Assembly: GCF_019037185.1 (NCBI RefSeq)
Contig: NZ_JAHHXM010000010.1
Location: 1-64,000 of the forward strand
DNA: 64,000 nt
Direction of reading: 5' to 3'
Source: Oceanobacillus caeni
Lineage (GTDB): Bacteria; Bacillota; Bacilli; Bacillales; Amphibacillaceae
Shown piece by piece: positions 17,933 to 25,780 of this stretch (its first letter is position 1; each line of letters starts with the position of its first letter). Below the pieces are notes generated by a model that saw only the letters and a program-made list of their open reading frames with translations, was not told the origin of the DNA and ran no database searches. The position numbers and the translations under genes were made by a program.

Positions 17933-18229
17933 ATGGAGATAAAAATTAATATGGATGAATTTCTGACAGTTACATCGTCGTTGAAATCTTCAACTGGAAA
18001 TATATCAAGCAGTATGAAAACAAACCGAACATTGGAAATGACGAACATTAATCCATTCACAAAAGATTTGGAACAGACAATAACAGCCATTGAATTACTA
18101 GAAAAATATAAAGCCCTTCTTGAGTCAGATAATACAATTTTGAAAGATACAGGAGAAACGATGAAAGAGAATGATGAACAAATAGCTCAAGCAAATAACA
18201 ATGCAATCGATTCACAGCCAATAAGCTAA
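17933..18229 (+). CDS. Small WXG-like LXG-partner protein (DUF5344 / YwqI type)
   Basis: The 98-residue protein starts at ATG 17933; an in-frame GTG at 17924 is less likely because GAAGGGGTGA fits the ATG. It is a helical hairpin with the turn around NINPFTKDLEQ and the phrase IELLEKYKALLESD, typical of YwqI proteins. It is expected to pair with the preceding DUF5082-like protein and with the LXG domain of the following gene to form the export-competent complex. No catalytic residues are visible. Five bases after the previous stop and 19 before the next start, it is part of one operon. Confidence 0.8.
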   Translation: MEIKINMDEFLTVTSSLKSSTGNISSSMKTNRTLEMTNINPFTKDLEQTITAIELLEKYKALLESDNTILKDTGETMKENDEQIAQANNNAIDSQPIS

Positions 18230-18248
18230 AGATTAGGAGTGATGATAA

Positions 18249-19727
18249 ATGGGAAACAAAGTGGATCTCTCAGAAGTTATTGAACTGTCAAATGACTTGA
18301 AATCCGCTTCGGAAGAAATAAAGGACAGTTTAACGAGTGTTGAAGATAGCATTGATAGTCTAATTTCCTTAAATTCGTTTTCAGGAGAAACTGCAACCGC
18401 GGCAAAAAATTATTATCAAGATCTTCATCAAACTGTTTTAACATCTTTCAAGGGACTGTTCACGGATCTTCATGAAAATTTAGAACTGCATATAAAAACC
18501 TTCCATTCAAAGGTAGATGAAAGCGAAACAGCATTGATAAAAAGTGATTATTTAAAGAACAAAGAAGAAGATATGAACGATGACTATAAAAAATTAGATG
18601 CTGCACAACAAACCGTAAGAGACATTATTAATAGTGTTGAAGATATCAGCAGTGCCACTGCACCATCAACTGCATCTATCGATACCGCTAAAAATGACGC
18701 AGTGGATACCTTAATAGAATTAGAGGAAAACTTGAATTCTTTCACGAGTGAAGGAGAAGATCAGATTTCTGATATAGACACCTTGCTGAGTAATATTGAG
18801 ATGACGATCAATGATGCCGGAGCTGTTTCAGGAAGCGGAAGATTTATGGATTATACAGGAACCTCTATGACTCTAGGGTTGCCAATATTGAAGGCTTATA
18901 ATGAAGAAAAGCAAAGGGAAGCGGAAGTCGAAAAGGCCAGGGAAGTCAAGGACGAGGCAATTAACGATATGGATGAAGATTCCCAAGAAGTATTAAATAA
19001 AGTTTATAATGACTTGAAAAATGGGGAGATTGATAAAGCTGAATTCTACGAGACTTTATCCGTTCTGCAAAAAGCAGAAAAAGATTATGAACTCGGAGTA
19101 ATTGATGAGGCTGTTTATGATTCGATCAAAGGTATTTTAATTAATTCAGGATTTACTTCTAGTTTTACACAAAACTCAATTCAACAAGTAGTTAGTGATA
19201 AAATGTCAGAAGGCATCGCAACGAAAGTGCACCAATGGTTGCAACATAATACCTTCAAATTTGTTAATCGTGGTTTAGTAGCAGCACCTGTATATGGGAA
19301 TGTTCAAACATTTACGGAACCACCTTCTAGTCTGACTAACGCAATACGCACGGGAGCAAGGCATGGTACTTCAATTGTAGGTACAGCAATTGATTTTGGG
19401 ATTCAATTATATTCAGGCGAGAATGTGACGGATGCAGCAGTGAAAGCAGCAAGTCATACTGCTATCGGGTTAACTGGGGCGGAGATAGGAGGGGCAATAG
19501 GCTCCGTTATACCTGTAGGCGGAACAATCATTGGTGGTGCAATAGGATTCGGCCTTGCTGTTGGTGGCTCGATGGCATTTGATTGGTTCTACAATAATAA
19601 AGATAGAATTGCAAAAAACATCCAAGATATAGGAGAGAGTGTTGTTGATACAGTTAAGGATGCAGGTGAAAAAATAGGAGAAGCTGTTTCTGGGTTTTTC
19701 GGAAATTTAGGTTCTGTGTTTGGTTAA
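18249..19727 (+). CDS. LXG-domain T7SS toxin with glycine-zipper C-terminal domain
   Basis: The protein has 492 residues. Residues 1 to about 215 form an LXG domain (KVDLSEVIELSNDLK, SGETATAAKNYYQDLHQTV), mostly helical. A charged coiled-coil linker (about 218-260) follows. The last 140 residues contain a hydrophobic Gly-rich stretch at about 403-440 (GLTGAEIGGAIGSVIPVGG and IIGGAIGFGLAVGGS), a repeated GxxxG glycine zipper, then an amphipathic tail EKIGEAVSGFFGNLGSVFG. Glycine-zipper LXG effectors such as streptococcal TelE damage membranes, so pore formation in rival cells is the likely activity (inference). No nuclease, NADase or lipid II phosphatase motif is present. The next gene encodes a polytopic membrane protein, as expected for immunity to a membrane toxin. 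A homologous C-terminus lies at 22782-23150. Confidence 0.87.
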   Translation: MGNKVDLSEVIELSNDLKSASEEIKDSLTSVEDSIDSLISLNSFSGETATAAKNYYQDLHQTVLTSFKGLFTDLHENLELHIKTFHSKVDESETALIKSDYLKNKEEDMNDDYKKLDAAQQTVRDIINSVEDISSATAPSTASIDTAKNDAVDTLIELEENLNSFTSEGEDQISDIDTLLSNIEMTINDAGAVSGSGRFMDYTGTSMTLGLPILKAYNEEKQREAEVEKAREVKDEAINDMDEDSQEVLNKVYNDLKNGEIDKAEFYETLSVLQKAEKDYELGVIDEAVYDSIKGILINSGFTSSFTQNSIQQVVSDKMSEGIATKVHQWLQHNTFKFVNRGLVAAPVYGNVQTFTEPPSSLTNAIRTGARHGTSIVGTAIDFGIQLYSGENVTDAAVKAASHTAIGLTGAEIGGAIGSVIPVGGTIIGGAIGFGLAVGGSMAFDWFYNNKDRIAKNIQDIGESVVDTVKDAGEKIGEAVSGFFGNLGSVFG

Positions 19728-19763
19728 ATCACTATTTTTAACGAGTTTTATGAGGAGAATTAG

Positions 19764-20294
19764 ATGAGTGAAAAAATTATTCCTATCTATGGAAAAAAAG
19801 AAAAAGGGAAATCAGGGTACACTATATTTATAGATTTACATACAAAAAAAGTATATCGAGCGTTTCATAAGGAAGTCAGTCAATCAACGTTTATGATAAG
19901 TTTTTTTGCAACTATCATTTTGATGAGATTCCTAACTGATGTTTCACTTCCTGATTTTCATCCATTTTTGATATTAATATTCATTTTAACGGGAGCATCT
20001 ATTAGTGTTTACATCGGCATGATAATTCAAAAGAAATTTATGGGAGATTTAATAGAGATCTATCCATCCGAACCAATGGTAGAGGATTTTATAGATGAGG
20101 GCAGCACTTTATTTAAAAGAGAGGTCATTATTGCAGCAATTCTTTTACTAGTTTCTGTTATTTTAGTTGGCTTGTTTATCATTTATAATTGGCTTGTTTG
20201 GCTTCTGTTTTCTTTTATGTCTTTTGCTATATCGGGAATGATGTTCAACAGTCTGTCCATAGATAGATGGAAATTATATAAATATAGACGATGA
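19764..20294 (+). CDS. Polytopic membrane protein, candidate immunity protein to the LXG toxin
   Basis: The 176-residue protein has an ATGAGGAGAATTAG ribosome site. A soluble start (IIPIYGKKEKGKSGYTIFIDL) precedes two membrane hairpins, about 45-95 and about 118-160, and a basic end (DRWKLYKYRR). A clear paralogue lies at 23171-23710 with the same plan (GYTLFLDVH, HKE, EIYP, WLLFS, ELYKERR); each copy directly follows a glycine-zipper toxin C-terminus. That position and pairing argue for toxin-specific immunity in the membrane, analogous to TipE or TsaI. The family name is not known to me. Confidence 0.7.
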   Translation: MSEKIIPIYGKKEKGKSGYTIFIDLHTKKVYRAFHKEVSQSTFMISFFATIILMRFLTDVSLPDFHPFLILIFILTGASISVYIGMIIQKKFMGDLIEIYPSEPMVEDFIDEGSTLFKREVIIAAILLLVSVILVGLFIIYNWLVWLLFSFMSFAISGMMFNSLSIDRWKLYKYRR

Positions 20295-20394
20295 TTTTGT
20301 GAACCGTTTATTGTGATACAAGTCAGTGCGAAGTGAAGAAAAATAAGATGAAAAACTTCAAAATTCATTCAGGTTAGAAAAGGAGTTTTTAACT

Positions 20395-20688
20395 ATGGAA
20401 ATTTTACCAATTGGCAGTGTTGTTAAATTAAATAACGGGGATGTAAAATTAATGATTTTAAATAGAGCCCCATTATATAATCAAGATGGAAAAATAGGAT
20501 ACTTTGATTACTCAGCATGCGTATACCCTGCTGGTAAAGTGGAAGAACAAGTCTATTTCTTTAATAATGAAAACATCGAGGAAGTGTATTTTAGGGGATA
20601 TGTAGATGAGCAAGAAGAACTGTTTCAGCAACAATATGAGGAAAAAATAAAAAACGTCATGTTTCCAAAATTTACGATTAAAGATTAA
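20395..20688 (+). CDS. DUF4176 family protein, probable LXG toxin chaperone
   Basis: The 97-residue protein has AAAAGGAG before ATG. It starts MEILPIGSVVKLNNGDVKLMI, the hallmark of DUF4176, then a beta-rich domain (GYFDYSACVYPAGKV, YFRGYVDEQEELFQQQ). DUF4176 genes co-occur with T7SSb LXG toxins and have been reported as intracellular chaperones that bind the toxin domain before export. Here it follows toxin and candidate immunity genes 100 bp downstream. A truncated second copy starts at 23716 after the paralogous cassette, so the three-gene order toxin, membrane protein, DUF4176 is repeated. Confidence 0.8.
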   Translation: MEILPIGSVVKLNNGDVKLMILNRAPLYNQDGKIGYFDYSACVYPAGKVEEQVYFFNNENIEEVYFRGYVDEQEELFQQQYEEKIKNVMFPKFTIKD

Positions 20689-20791
20689 AAATATAGATGG
20701 AATTTAATTTATATAGATGCAAGGCAAGGGAGATTCCTTTGCCTTTTTACTTATTTTTTCTAAATGAAACAAAAGATAGGATGATAAAGTT

Positions 20792-21565
20792 ATGAAAGTA
20801 TTTAAGACAAGTGCCCAGGAATGGTACTTTTTACGAATATATTTACGGAATGTACTCTTAAAAGAAAGTGACTTATCTGAGGAACTAAAAAATGAAACTA
20901 TTCAGCTTGAGAAATTTGCAATGATAGAACTTTTATTAAAAACACTTGCTAAAATAGTAGGTGTCACCAGTGTTGTACTTTTATTTTTATCCTTTTTACT
21001 AAATTCAAACCCCATGCTAACAATAGGAACAGTAGGTGTTTTAGCCGGGATTGGAATATATATATGGTCCTTATACTACACTTTCTCGCTTAAGCGCACT
21101 TTTAGAAGAACCAAAGAAAAGATTCACCACGCCCCAAGAGATGAAATAATTCCATTTTATTTTATTGATTCTACAGGCATTTGTATAAATGTTTTTAACA
21201 CAGAAGATGAAAGCAGAAAGGTTTTCTTACATTGGGAAGAGCTTAGTCATTTTAAAATTGCGCCATTAAGTGTCTATCAGCATAATCTGCAATTGGAAAA
21301 GGTAAATAAGAAAAGAAAAGCAATTCTTGGTGGATTGCGTATGGAAGTTAAATATGCGGAGAAACAGGTTGGATCATTGCCTCATGAGGTTTCAGATAAA
21401 TTTGACACAATTCAAGCAGCATATATCACAGCAAAACAAGATGACCGTATAGTCTGTGTCTTGCCATTATCCCCTGAATGGGTCAATGAGAATTCATTTG
21501 AAACAGCACTTGTTAACTATTTACCTTATAAAAAGAGCGATAGAGGGACAGACGCAGTGATTTAG
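20792..21565 (+). CDS. Two-span membrane protein with cytoplasmic domain, unknown
   Basis: The 257-residue protein has two adjacent hydrophobic spans at about 50-95 (VTSVVLLFLSFLL and LTIGTVGVLAGIGIYIWSLYY). A soluble C-terminal domain of about 150 residues follows with a beta-rich phrase (VFLHWEELSHFKIAP) that recalls YcxB-like domains. Its ribosome site is weak (GATAGGATGATAAAGTT). It lies inside the T7SS island between DUF4176 and two further membrane proteins, so a role in immunity or in protecting the membrane is possible but unproven. Ends EFETALVNYLPYKK-like; no catalytic motif is seen. Confidence 0.55.
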   Translation: MKVFKTSAQEWYFLRIYLRNVLLKESDLSEELKNETIQLEKFAMIELLLKTLAKIVGVTSVVLLFLSFLLNSNPMLTIGTVGVLAGIGIYIWSLYYTFSLKRTFRRTKEKIHHAPRDEIIPFYFIDSTGICINVFNTEDESRKVFLHWEELSHFKIAPLSVYQHNLQLEKVNKKRKAILGGLRMEVKYAEKQVGSLPHEVSDKFDTIQAAYITAKQDDRIVCVLPLSPEWVNENSFETALVNYLPYKKSDRGTDAVI

Positions 21566-21823
21566 CCTCCTTTTCACCCAATGATGAAAAGCTCATTAAG
21601 TGGTGAGAAGCGACTAAAGAATTATGAGATATGATCGTTTTAGTCTTTTTATGCGTGGTTCTTGTTGCAGATAATGTCTGAGAAGCAGAGTTCTTCAGTC
21701 TGGGTTGGATTCATTAAAAAACGGTATAATGTCTTTTGTGGGGTGAATTAAGTCGGAAGAGAGATTAATCTTTGACATAATTTGAAGCAAGAAACATTAT
21801 GCAAAAAAGAAAGGAAATGTTAT

Positions 21824-22144
21824 ATGAAAAATATATTCTCAGGGTCATTCTCCCAACTGGAAGATACGGTCAGTGAGAGCTTTGCAAAAAACTCTATTGA
21901 TACAATAGAGAGGTTTTCTTTTGAAAAGGCTATGATAGTTCTAGTAATTTTTATGGGTGGGTTCTATGCTTTTTATGGAGTAAGTATATATCTGGGAAAT
22001 AATATGGATAGTGGATCAATTGTACTTGATATGAATAATGAGTACATTCCATTCCTAACAAATATTTGGTATCCAATAGTACAAGGTATATTATTTTTAA
22101 TTACTGTATTTGGGGGGGATATTATAGGAGGAAAAATAATGTGA
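21824..22144 (+). CDS. Small membrane protein of the T7SS island, first of a pair
   Basis: The 106-residue protein starts at ATG 21824 behind AAAGGAAATG; an in-frame TTG at 21782 is less likely. Two hydrophobic spans (AMIVLVIFMGGFYAFYGVSIYL and PIVQGILFLITVFGG) flank an exposed loop. Its stop TGA at 22142-22144 overlaps the GTG start of the next gene, a tight coupling that suggests the two form a complex. The family is not recognised. By position it may be an immunity subunit for an LXG toxin that has been lost, or part of the adjacent cassette. Confidence 0.6.
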   Translation: MKNIFSGSFSQLEDTVSESFAKNSIDTIERFSFEKAMIVLVIFMGGFYAFYGVSIYLGNNMDSGSIVLDMNNEYIPFLTNIWYPIVQGILFLITVFGGDIIGGKIM

Positions 22145-22641
22145 AAGCATTTTATATTTATAATACTTTTCTTACAGTTTTTGTACTCCTGTTTATATTA
22201 TTATTTTTAAAGTTTGCACAATTAGTTGTATATTCCTTTCCATTACGTATGGTGCATACGGTTTTATATATTCTGTGTTTCGTTTATGTTTTTGTCCGGA
22301 GTTACCAAAATGCGAAAGAAATGGTATTTGGGGAGAAAAAGAAAAGAAGTGCCATCGTGGAATGGTTCAGTAGAAATCAAAAAAGTGTGCTAAGTGTTTT
22401 GGCAGGTATTGGTGGCCTGTATTATCTTGGTAAGGTAATATTTCCTGCAGCAGGAGACTTGAAAACTCGTTTGATTGGAGGGCTGATCGATTTCTTACAG
22501 CTGCTTGCCTGTTTAACTATTTTAGTATTTCTGTATTTAAATAATGTCGTGATAAGAAGCTACTACCTATATAAATATTCAGAAGAGTTCAGACTTAAAT
22601 TTGGAATAGACAAGAGTAAGTGGTATGGGAAAAGTATATAG
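22141..22641 (+). CDS. Polytopic membrane protein of the T7SS island, second of a pair
   Basis: The 166-residue protein starts at GTG 22141, with TAGGAGG nine bases upstream and a 4-nt overlap with the previous stop. Four hydrophobic spans are visible: FLTVFVLLFILLFLKFAQLVV, VLYILCFVYVFV, SVLAGIGGLYYLGKVIF and LLACLTILVFLYL. A basic loop (GEKKKRSAIVEWFSRNQK) lies in the middle, and the tail is charged (KFGIDKSKWYGKSI). No family is recognised. Overlapping start and stop with 21824-22144 imply that the two proteins work together in the membrane. Confidence 0.62.
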   Translation: MKAFYIYNTFLTVFVLLFILLFLKFAQLVVYSFPLRMVHTVLYILCFVYVFVRSYQNAKEMVFGEKKKRSAIVEWFSRNQKSVLSVLAGIGGLYYLGKVIFPAAGDLKTRLIGGLIDFLQLLACLTILVFLYLNNVVIRSYYLYKYSEEFRLKFGIDKSKWYGKSI

Positions 22642-22781
22642 ATAAAAATAATTCTAGCTTGAAAAAGCGTAAATCATAGTTTTTTATTTATAAAAATTAG
22701 TAGGTAAACTACTTAACGGAGAATAGGGAGCACAGCAAATACACTCAACATTAGGATCGATGTAGTCGAACATAAGCATGA

Positions 22782-23150
22782 ACGATTGTAACAGGAACAA
22801 GATATGCTGCGCCAGGTATAGGAGCAGTGCTAGATTTTGGTATTTTATTAGCTGGTGGAAAAGACGCAACCGAAGCAGCAATTAAAGCTACTGGACATTT
22901 AGGTGCTGGGTTAGCTGGCTTTATAATCGGATCAGCAATCCCAGCTCCTGTTCTCGGGCCAATTGCAGGATTTACAGCAGGGGTTCTTGGATCTATGGCA
23001 TTTGATTGGTGTTATGACAATGCGGATATGTTAATTGTAGGCGCACAAAATGTAGGAAATGCTATTGTCGATAAAGTCACTGATACAGGAGAAAAAATAG
23101 GAGAAGCTGTTTCTGGATTCTTTGGGGACTTAGGCTCTGTATTTAGTTAA
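22782..23150 (+). pseudogene. Orphan glycine-zipper toxin C-terminus lacking the LXG domain
   Basis: The open frame starts after a TGA at 22779 and reads TGTRYAAPGIGAVLDFGILL, then GHLGAGLAGFIIGSAIPAP and MAFDWCYDN, ending EKIGEAVSGFFGDLGSVFS. It matches the last 120 residues of the LXG toxin at 18249-19727 almost position by position, but there is no LXG domain and no credible start; the first GTG is at 22827. The most economical view is a second toxin whose 5' part was deleted, or a donor cassette for recombination with the intact toxin. The paralogous candidate immunity gene follows directly. Confidence 0.8.
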
Positions 23151-23170
23151 AAGGAGAATTTAATAATGAT

Positions 23171-23710
23171 ATGAGTGATAATGAGAAAGAAAAATTAATC
23201 CCTTTTTATAGATACCAAAAAAGAGATACACAAGGGTATACTTTGTTTTTAGATGTACATTCTCAGCGTGTATATAAAGTTATACACAAGGAGGGGAATG
23301 GTGTTGCATATTGGATTGCTTTCGCTTTAGTATTAGGGATAATAAGAGCGATTCAAGATATACATTTACCTATGAGCAATCCAGTAAACTTAATAATTGT
23401 AATTGTATTGGGTATATTAAGTGTGTTAAGTGGTGTTTTTATTTATAAAAACTACTATAAAGATTTAAAAGAAATTTATCCAACAAAAGATATGATAGAG
23501 GATTATATTTATGAAGCAAAGGGTTTATTAAAAAAGGAAGTAATAGTTACAATTATTGTGTCTATAGCTGTTATCATCTTTTTAATCTTGTTTTTAGTTA
23601 GTTATAGATTGATGTGGTTACTATTTTCATATCCTCTATTATCAGGGGTTGTGGTAGCAATATGTGGATTACCAAAAGCAAGATTTGAATTATATAAAGA
23701 AAGGAGATAG
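23171..23710 (+). CDS. Polytopic membrane protein, paralogue of 19764-20294, candidate immunity
   Basis: The 179-residue protein shares with the 19764 protein the soluble start IPFYRYQKRDTQGYTLFLD, the HKE turn, the EIYPTKDMIEDYI segment and the WLLFS and ELYKERR end. Four hydrophobic stretches form two membrane hairpins. The GGAG site is 14 bases from ATG 23171, longer than optimal; a closer ATG at 23166 opens only a two-codon frame, so translation may be reduced. It directly follows the orphan toxin C-terminus. Keeping an intact immunity gene after loss of its toxin would guard against siblings that retain the toxin. Confidence 0.7.
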   Translation: MSDNEKEKLIPFYRYQKRDTQGYTLFLDVHSQRVYKVIHKEGNGVAYWIAFALVLGIIRAIQDIHLPMSNPVNLIIVIVLGILSVLSGVFIYKNYYKDLKEIYPTKDMIEDYIYEAKGLLKKEVIVTIIVSIAVIIFLILFLVSYRLMWLLFSYPLLSGVVVAICGLPKARFELYKERR

Positions 23711-23715
23711 ATGAT

Positions 23716-23811
23716 ATGGAAATTTTACCTATTGGAAGTGTTGTTAGACTAATAAGTGGAGATGTCAAATTAATGATATTGAAAAGCACAGAAGGAAAAG
23801 CTCTAGGTTAG
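23716..23811 (+). pseudogene. Truncated DUF4176 protein
   Basis: Thirty-one codons starting MEILPIGSVVRLISGDVKLMI match the start of the DUF4176 protein at 20395, with an AAAGGAG ribosome site overlapping the end of the previous gene. The match ends after GDVKLMILKS and a TAG follows at 23809-23811. The GATATC array begins five bases later, so the 3' two thirds appear replaced by the repeat array. Confidence 0.8.
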
Positions 23812-23815
23812 TGTT

Positions 23816-23984
23816 GATATCGGACCACGAATACTGATATCCTAAGATGAGTGCTGATATCTCGGCCCTAAATACTGATATTCCAAGAGTGAGTGCTGAT
23901 ATCTCGGCCACAAGTACTGATATCCCAAGAGTGAATGCTGATAACCAGCTATGAGTGCTGATATCTTATGAACGGTTTGATATA
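23816..23984. repeat. Phased GATATC palindrome array 2 (20-21-bp period)
   Basis: GATATC or one-base variants begin at 23816, 23836, 23856, 23877, 23898, 23919, 23940, 23960 and 23979. Six are exact. The unit GTGCTGATATCTCGGCC alternates with ACTGATATCC, a 42-bp higher-order period. Read on the minus strand it matches array 1 (GGATATCAGTA, CGAGATATC), so both belong to one family in opposite orientation. Confidence 0.85.
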
Positions 23985-24061
23985 CCTCAAAGGGGAATCC
24001 GGTATTTAATTACACATTAGATTCTAATAATCTAAGAAAGTTATTAACGACTTACATAAGA

Positions 24062-24090
24062 GTGCAATCCCAAATGAGGAATTGCACTAT
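24062..24090 (-). terminator. Hairpin downstream of the ECF S-component gene
   Basis: AGTGCAAT and ATTGCACT with inner CC/GG pairs form a stem 27 bp past the stop of the minus-strand gene. The T run after it is weak. Confidence 0.4.
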
Positions 24091-24116
24091 ACCTTAGAAT
24101 TATTCATACAGCCTTT

Positions 24117-24656
24117 TTATTTGAAATAAGAGACCCTTTTCAAAGCAATACAAATTGGAATGGCAATGATAATACCTAATACATTTTGAACAAGGTCTCC
24201 AGGTATGGAGGCTAAAGGTGCAATCCAATTACCGTATAGAAAGCTTTCACCAATATAATAAACAGCTACCATAAATGGAATGGAAATGATGGTTGCCGTT
24301 AAATTTAATGCCAGGCTATTACCTTTGTGACCATTTAACCATGAAATTTTACCAACGATATATCCTTGTAAACCACGAGAGACAATCGTGATTGGCGCCC
24401 ATAGCACCCAACCTCCAATGATATCAAACAATCCCATTCCTATCGCACCAGCAAGTGCCCCTTTTTTAGGTCCAAATAAAATAGATGAAATAAATAGCAT
24501 AGCTGTTCCTAGATGAACTAAACCACCATTTGCCGCGATTGGTAGTCTAATATTTAAAAAGACAGTAGAAACAAAAACAAGTGCAATTAACATGGATGTT
24601 ATAATTAAATCTAGGGTTTTTTGACGTGATTTTAAAGTACTTTGCGTCGTTTGCAT
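24117..24656 (-). CDS. ECF transporter S component, probably vitamin B6 type (PdxU/HmpT-like)
   Basis: The 179-residue protein has six hydrophobic segments, usual for ECF S components. The features LIITSMLIALVFVSTVFLNI at the N-terminus, GGLVHLGTAMLFISSILFGPKKGALAG and the arginine/glycine turn SRGLQGYIVGKI fit this superfamily. S components bind a vitamin and dock on the shared EcfA-EcfA'-EcfT module, which is encoded elsewhere. The divergent gene encodes a PdxY-type pyridoxal/pyridoxamine kinase, which traps B6 vitamers by phosphorylation. That pairing suggests a B6 vitamer substrate; hydroxymethylpyrimidine is the main alternative. Confidence 0.78.
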   Translation of the reverse strand: MQTTQSTLKSRQKTLDLIITSMLIALVFVSTVFLNIRLPIAANGGLVHLGTAMLFISSILFGPKKGALAGAIGMGLFDIIGGWVLWAPITIVSRGLQGYIVGKISWLNGHKGNSLALNLTATIISIPFMVAVYYIGESFLYGNWIAPLASIPGDLVQNVLGIIIAIPICIALKRVSYFK

Positions 24657-24790
24657 ATCTGTATACCTTCCTATCTAGTATTTTTCTTATTACTTTAGCA
24701 AACAACTGGTCTATTCAAAAGTGTCAATTTAACAAAAAACGTTAGGGTCAGTTTGGGATGATGCGTTAAAGTGTTTCTGTTTTTCACGGA

Positions 24791-24808
24791 GTGCTATAAT
24801 TGTAGCAC
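24791..24808. promoter_or_regulatory. Palindromic operator overlapping the -10 box of the pdxY-type gene
   Basis: GTGCTATAATTGTAGCAC is an 18-bp palindrome (GTGCTA/TAGCAC arms), and TATAAT at 24795-24800 lies inside it. It is 29 bp before the start codon at 24837 in the intergenic region shared with the ECF S gene. A regulator bound there would block transcription of the kinase gene. The -35 box is not clear. Confidence 0.5.
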
Positions 24809-24836
24809 GTACATAGTAGTTTTTTAGGAGGTTATT

Positions 24837-25685
24837 ATGAAAAAAGTTGCTGTCATACAGGATTTATCATCATTTGGGAAATGTTCGTTAACAGCTGCGA
24901 TTCCGGTTCTTTCTGTAATGGGTGTACAGGCATGCCCTTTACCAACGGCAATCTTAACTGCCCAAACTGGTTATCCAAGTTTCTTTTACGAAGATTTTAC
25001 ATCTAAAATGAATCATTTCACGGAGGAATGGAGTAAGCTTCCTGTAACCTTTGATGGAATCCATACTGGTTTTGTTACTGGTAGTGAGCAAATTAATAAT
25101 ATTTTCCACTTTTTAGATAGATTCCATACAAATGAAACTACCTTACTGGTTGATCCAGTAATGGGGGATACTGGGGAAGTCTATAAGCTTTTTACGGATG
25201 AATTGTTAGTACAAATGAAAGAATTGGTGAAACGCGCAGAGGTGATTACACCAAATGTTACGGAGTGCTGTTTGCTGGCAGGATTATCTTATGAAAAACT
25301 ACATCATTATACAGATGAAAAGGATTATTTGAAAGCATTAGAAGAGGCTGGGAATGTTTTGCAGCAAGAAACTGGTGCTCAAGTTATCGTCACTGGAGTG
25401 AACCCACCATCAACAGATTCACATAAGCGGTTTATTGGAAATATGTATTTGGATGGAAGTAAAACCTTTTATCGGGCGATGCCGTATAACGGAAAAAGCT
25501 ATTCTGGTACCGGTGATTTATTTGCATCCGTAATTATGGGAAGCATGTTACGTGGAGAAGACTTGCAAAAATCTGTAGAGCTTGCAGAGGCTTTCTTGAG
25601 AGAGGCAATCCATGATTCCACTTTGGAACAAATTGCCGAAATAGAAGGCGTAAATTTTGAGAAATATTTAGGAATGTTATTATAA
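24837..25685 (+). CDS. pdxY: Pyridoxal/pyridoxamine kinase, PdxY type
   Basis: The protein has 282 residues, with TTAGGAGG seven bases before ATG. Ribokinase-superfamily features are clear: the N-terminal VAVIQDLSSFGKCSLTAAIPVLS, VDPVMGDTGEVY, ITPNVTECCLLAG and the C-terminal anion hole and catalytic base in SYSGTGDLFASV. It phosphorylates pyridoxal, pyridoxine or pyridoxamine with ATP in the cytoplasm. In Firmicutes such kinases can also accept hydroxymethylpyrimidine. The gene diverges from an ECF S component, giving an uptake-and-trap pair for salvage of the vitamin. Confidence 0.82.
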   Translation: MKKVAVIQDLSSFGKCSLTAAIPVLSVMGVQACPLPTAILTAQTGYPSFFYEDFTSKMNHFTEEWSKLPVTFDGIHTGFVTGSEQINNIFHFLDRFHTNETTLLVDPVMGDTGEVYKLFTDELLVQMKELVKRAEVITPNVTECCLLAGLSYEKLHHYTDEKDYLKALEEAGNVLQQETGAQVIVTGVNPPSTDSHKRFIGNMYLDGSKTFYRAMPYNGKSYSGTGDLFASVIMGSMLRGEDLQKSVELAEAFLREAIHDSTLEQIAEIEGVNFEKYLGMLL

Positions 25686-25780
25686 AAATGATAGGAAACC
25701 TTATATTTAGGGTGGGCAACAAAGGCATTCGCTAAAATACTTAGGCGAATGCCAAGCCACTAAAGTTATGTACATATCTT

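Noticed and set aside
21705-21730. Promoter before the membrane protein pair (TTGGAT/TATAAT)
   Set aside because: The spacer is only 14 bp, too short for a sigma-A promoter.
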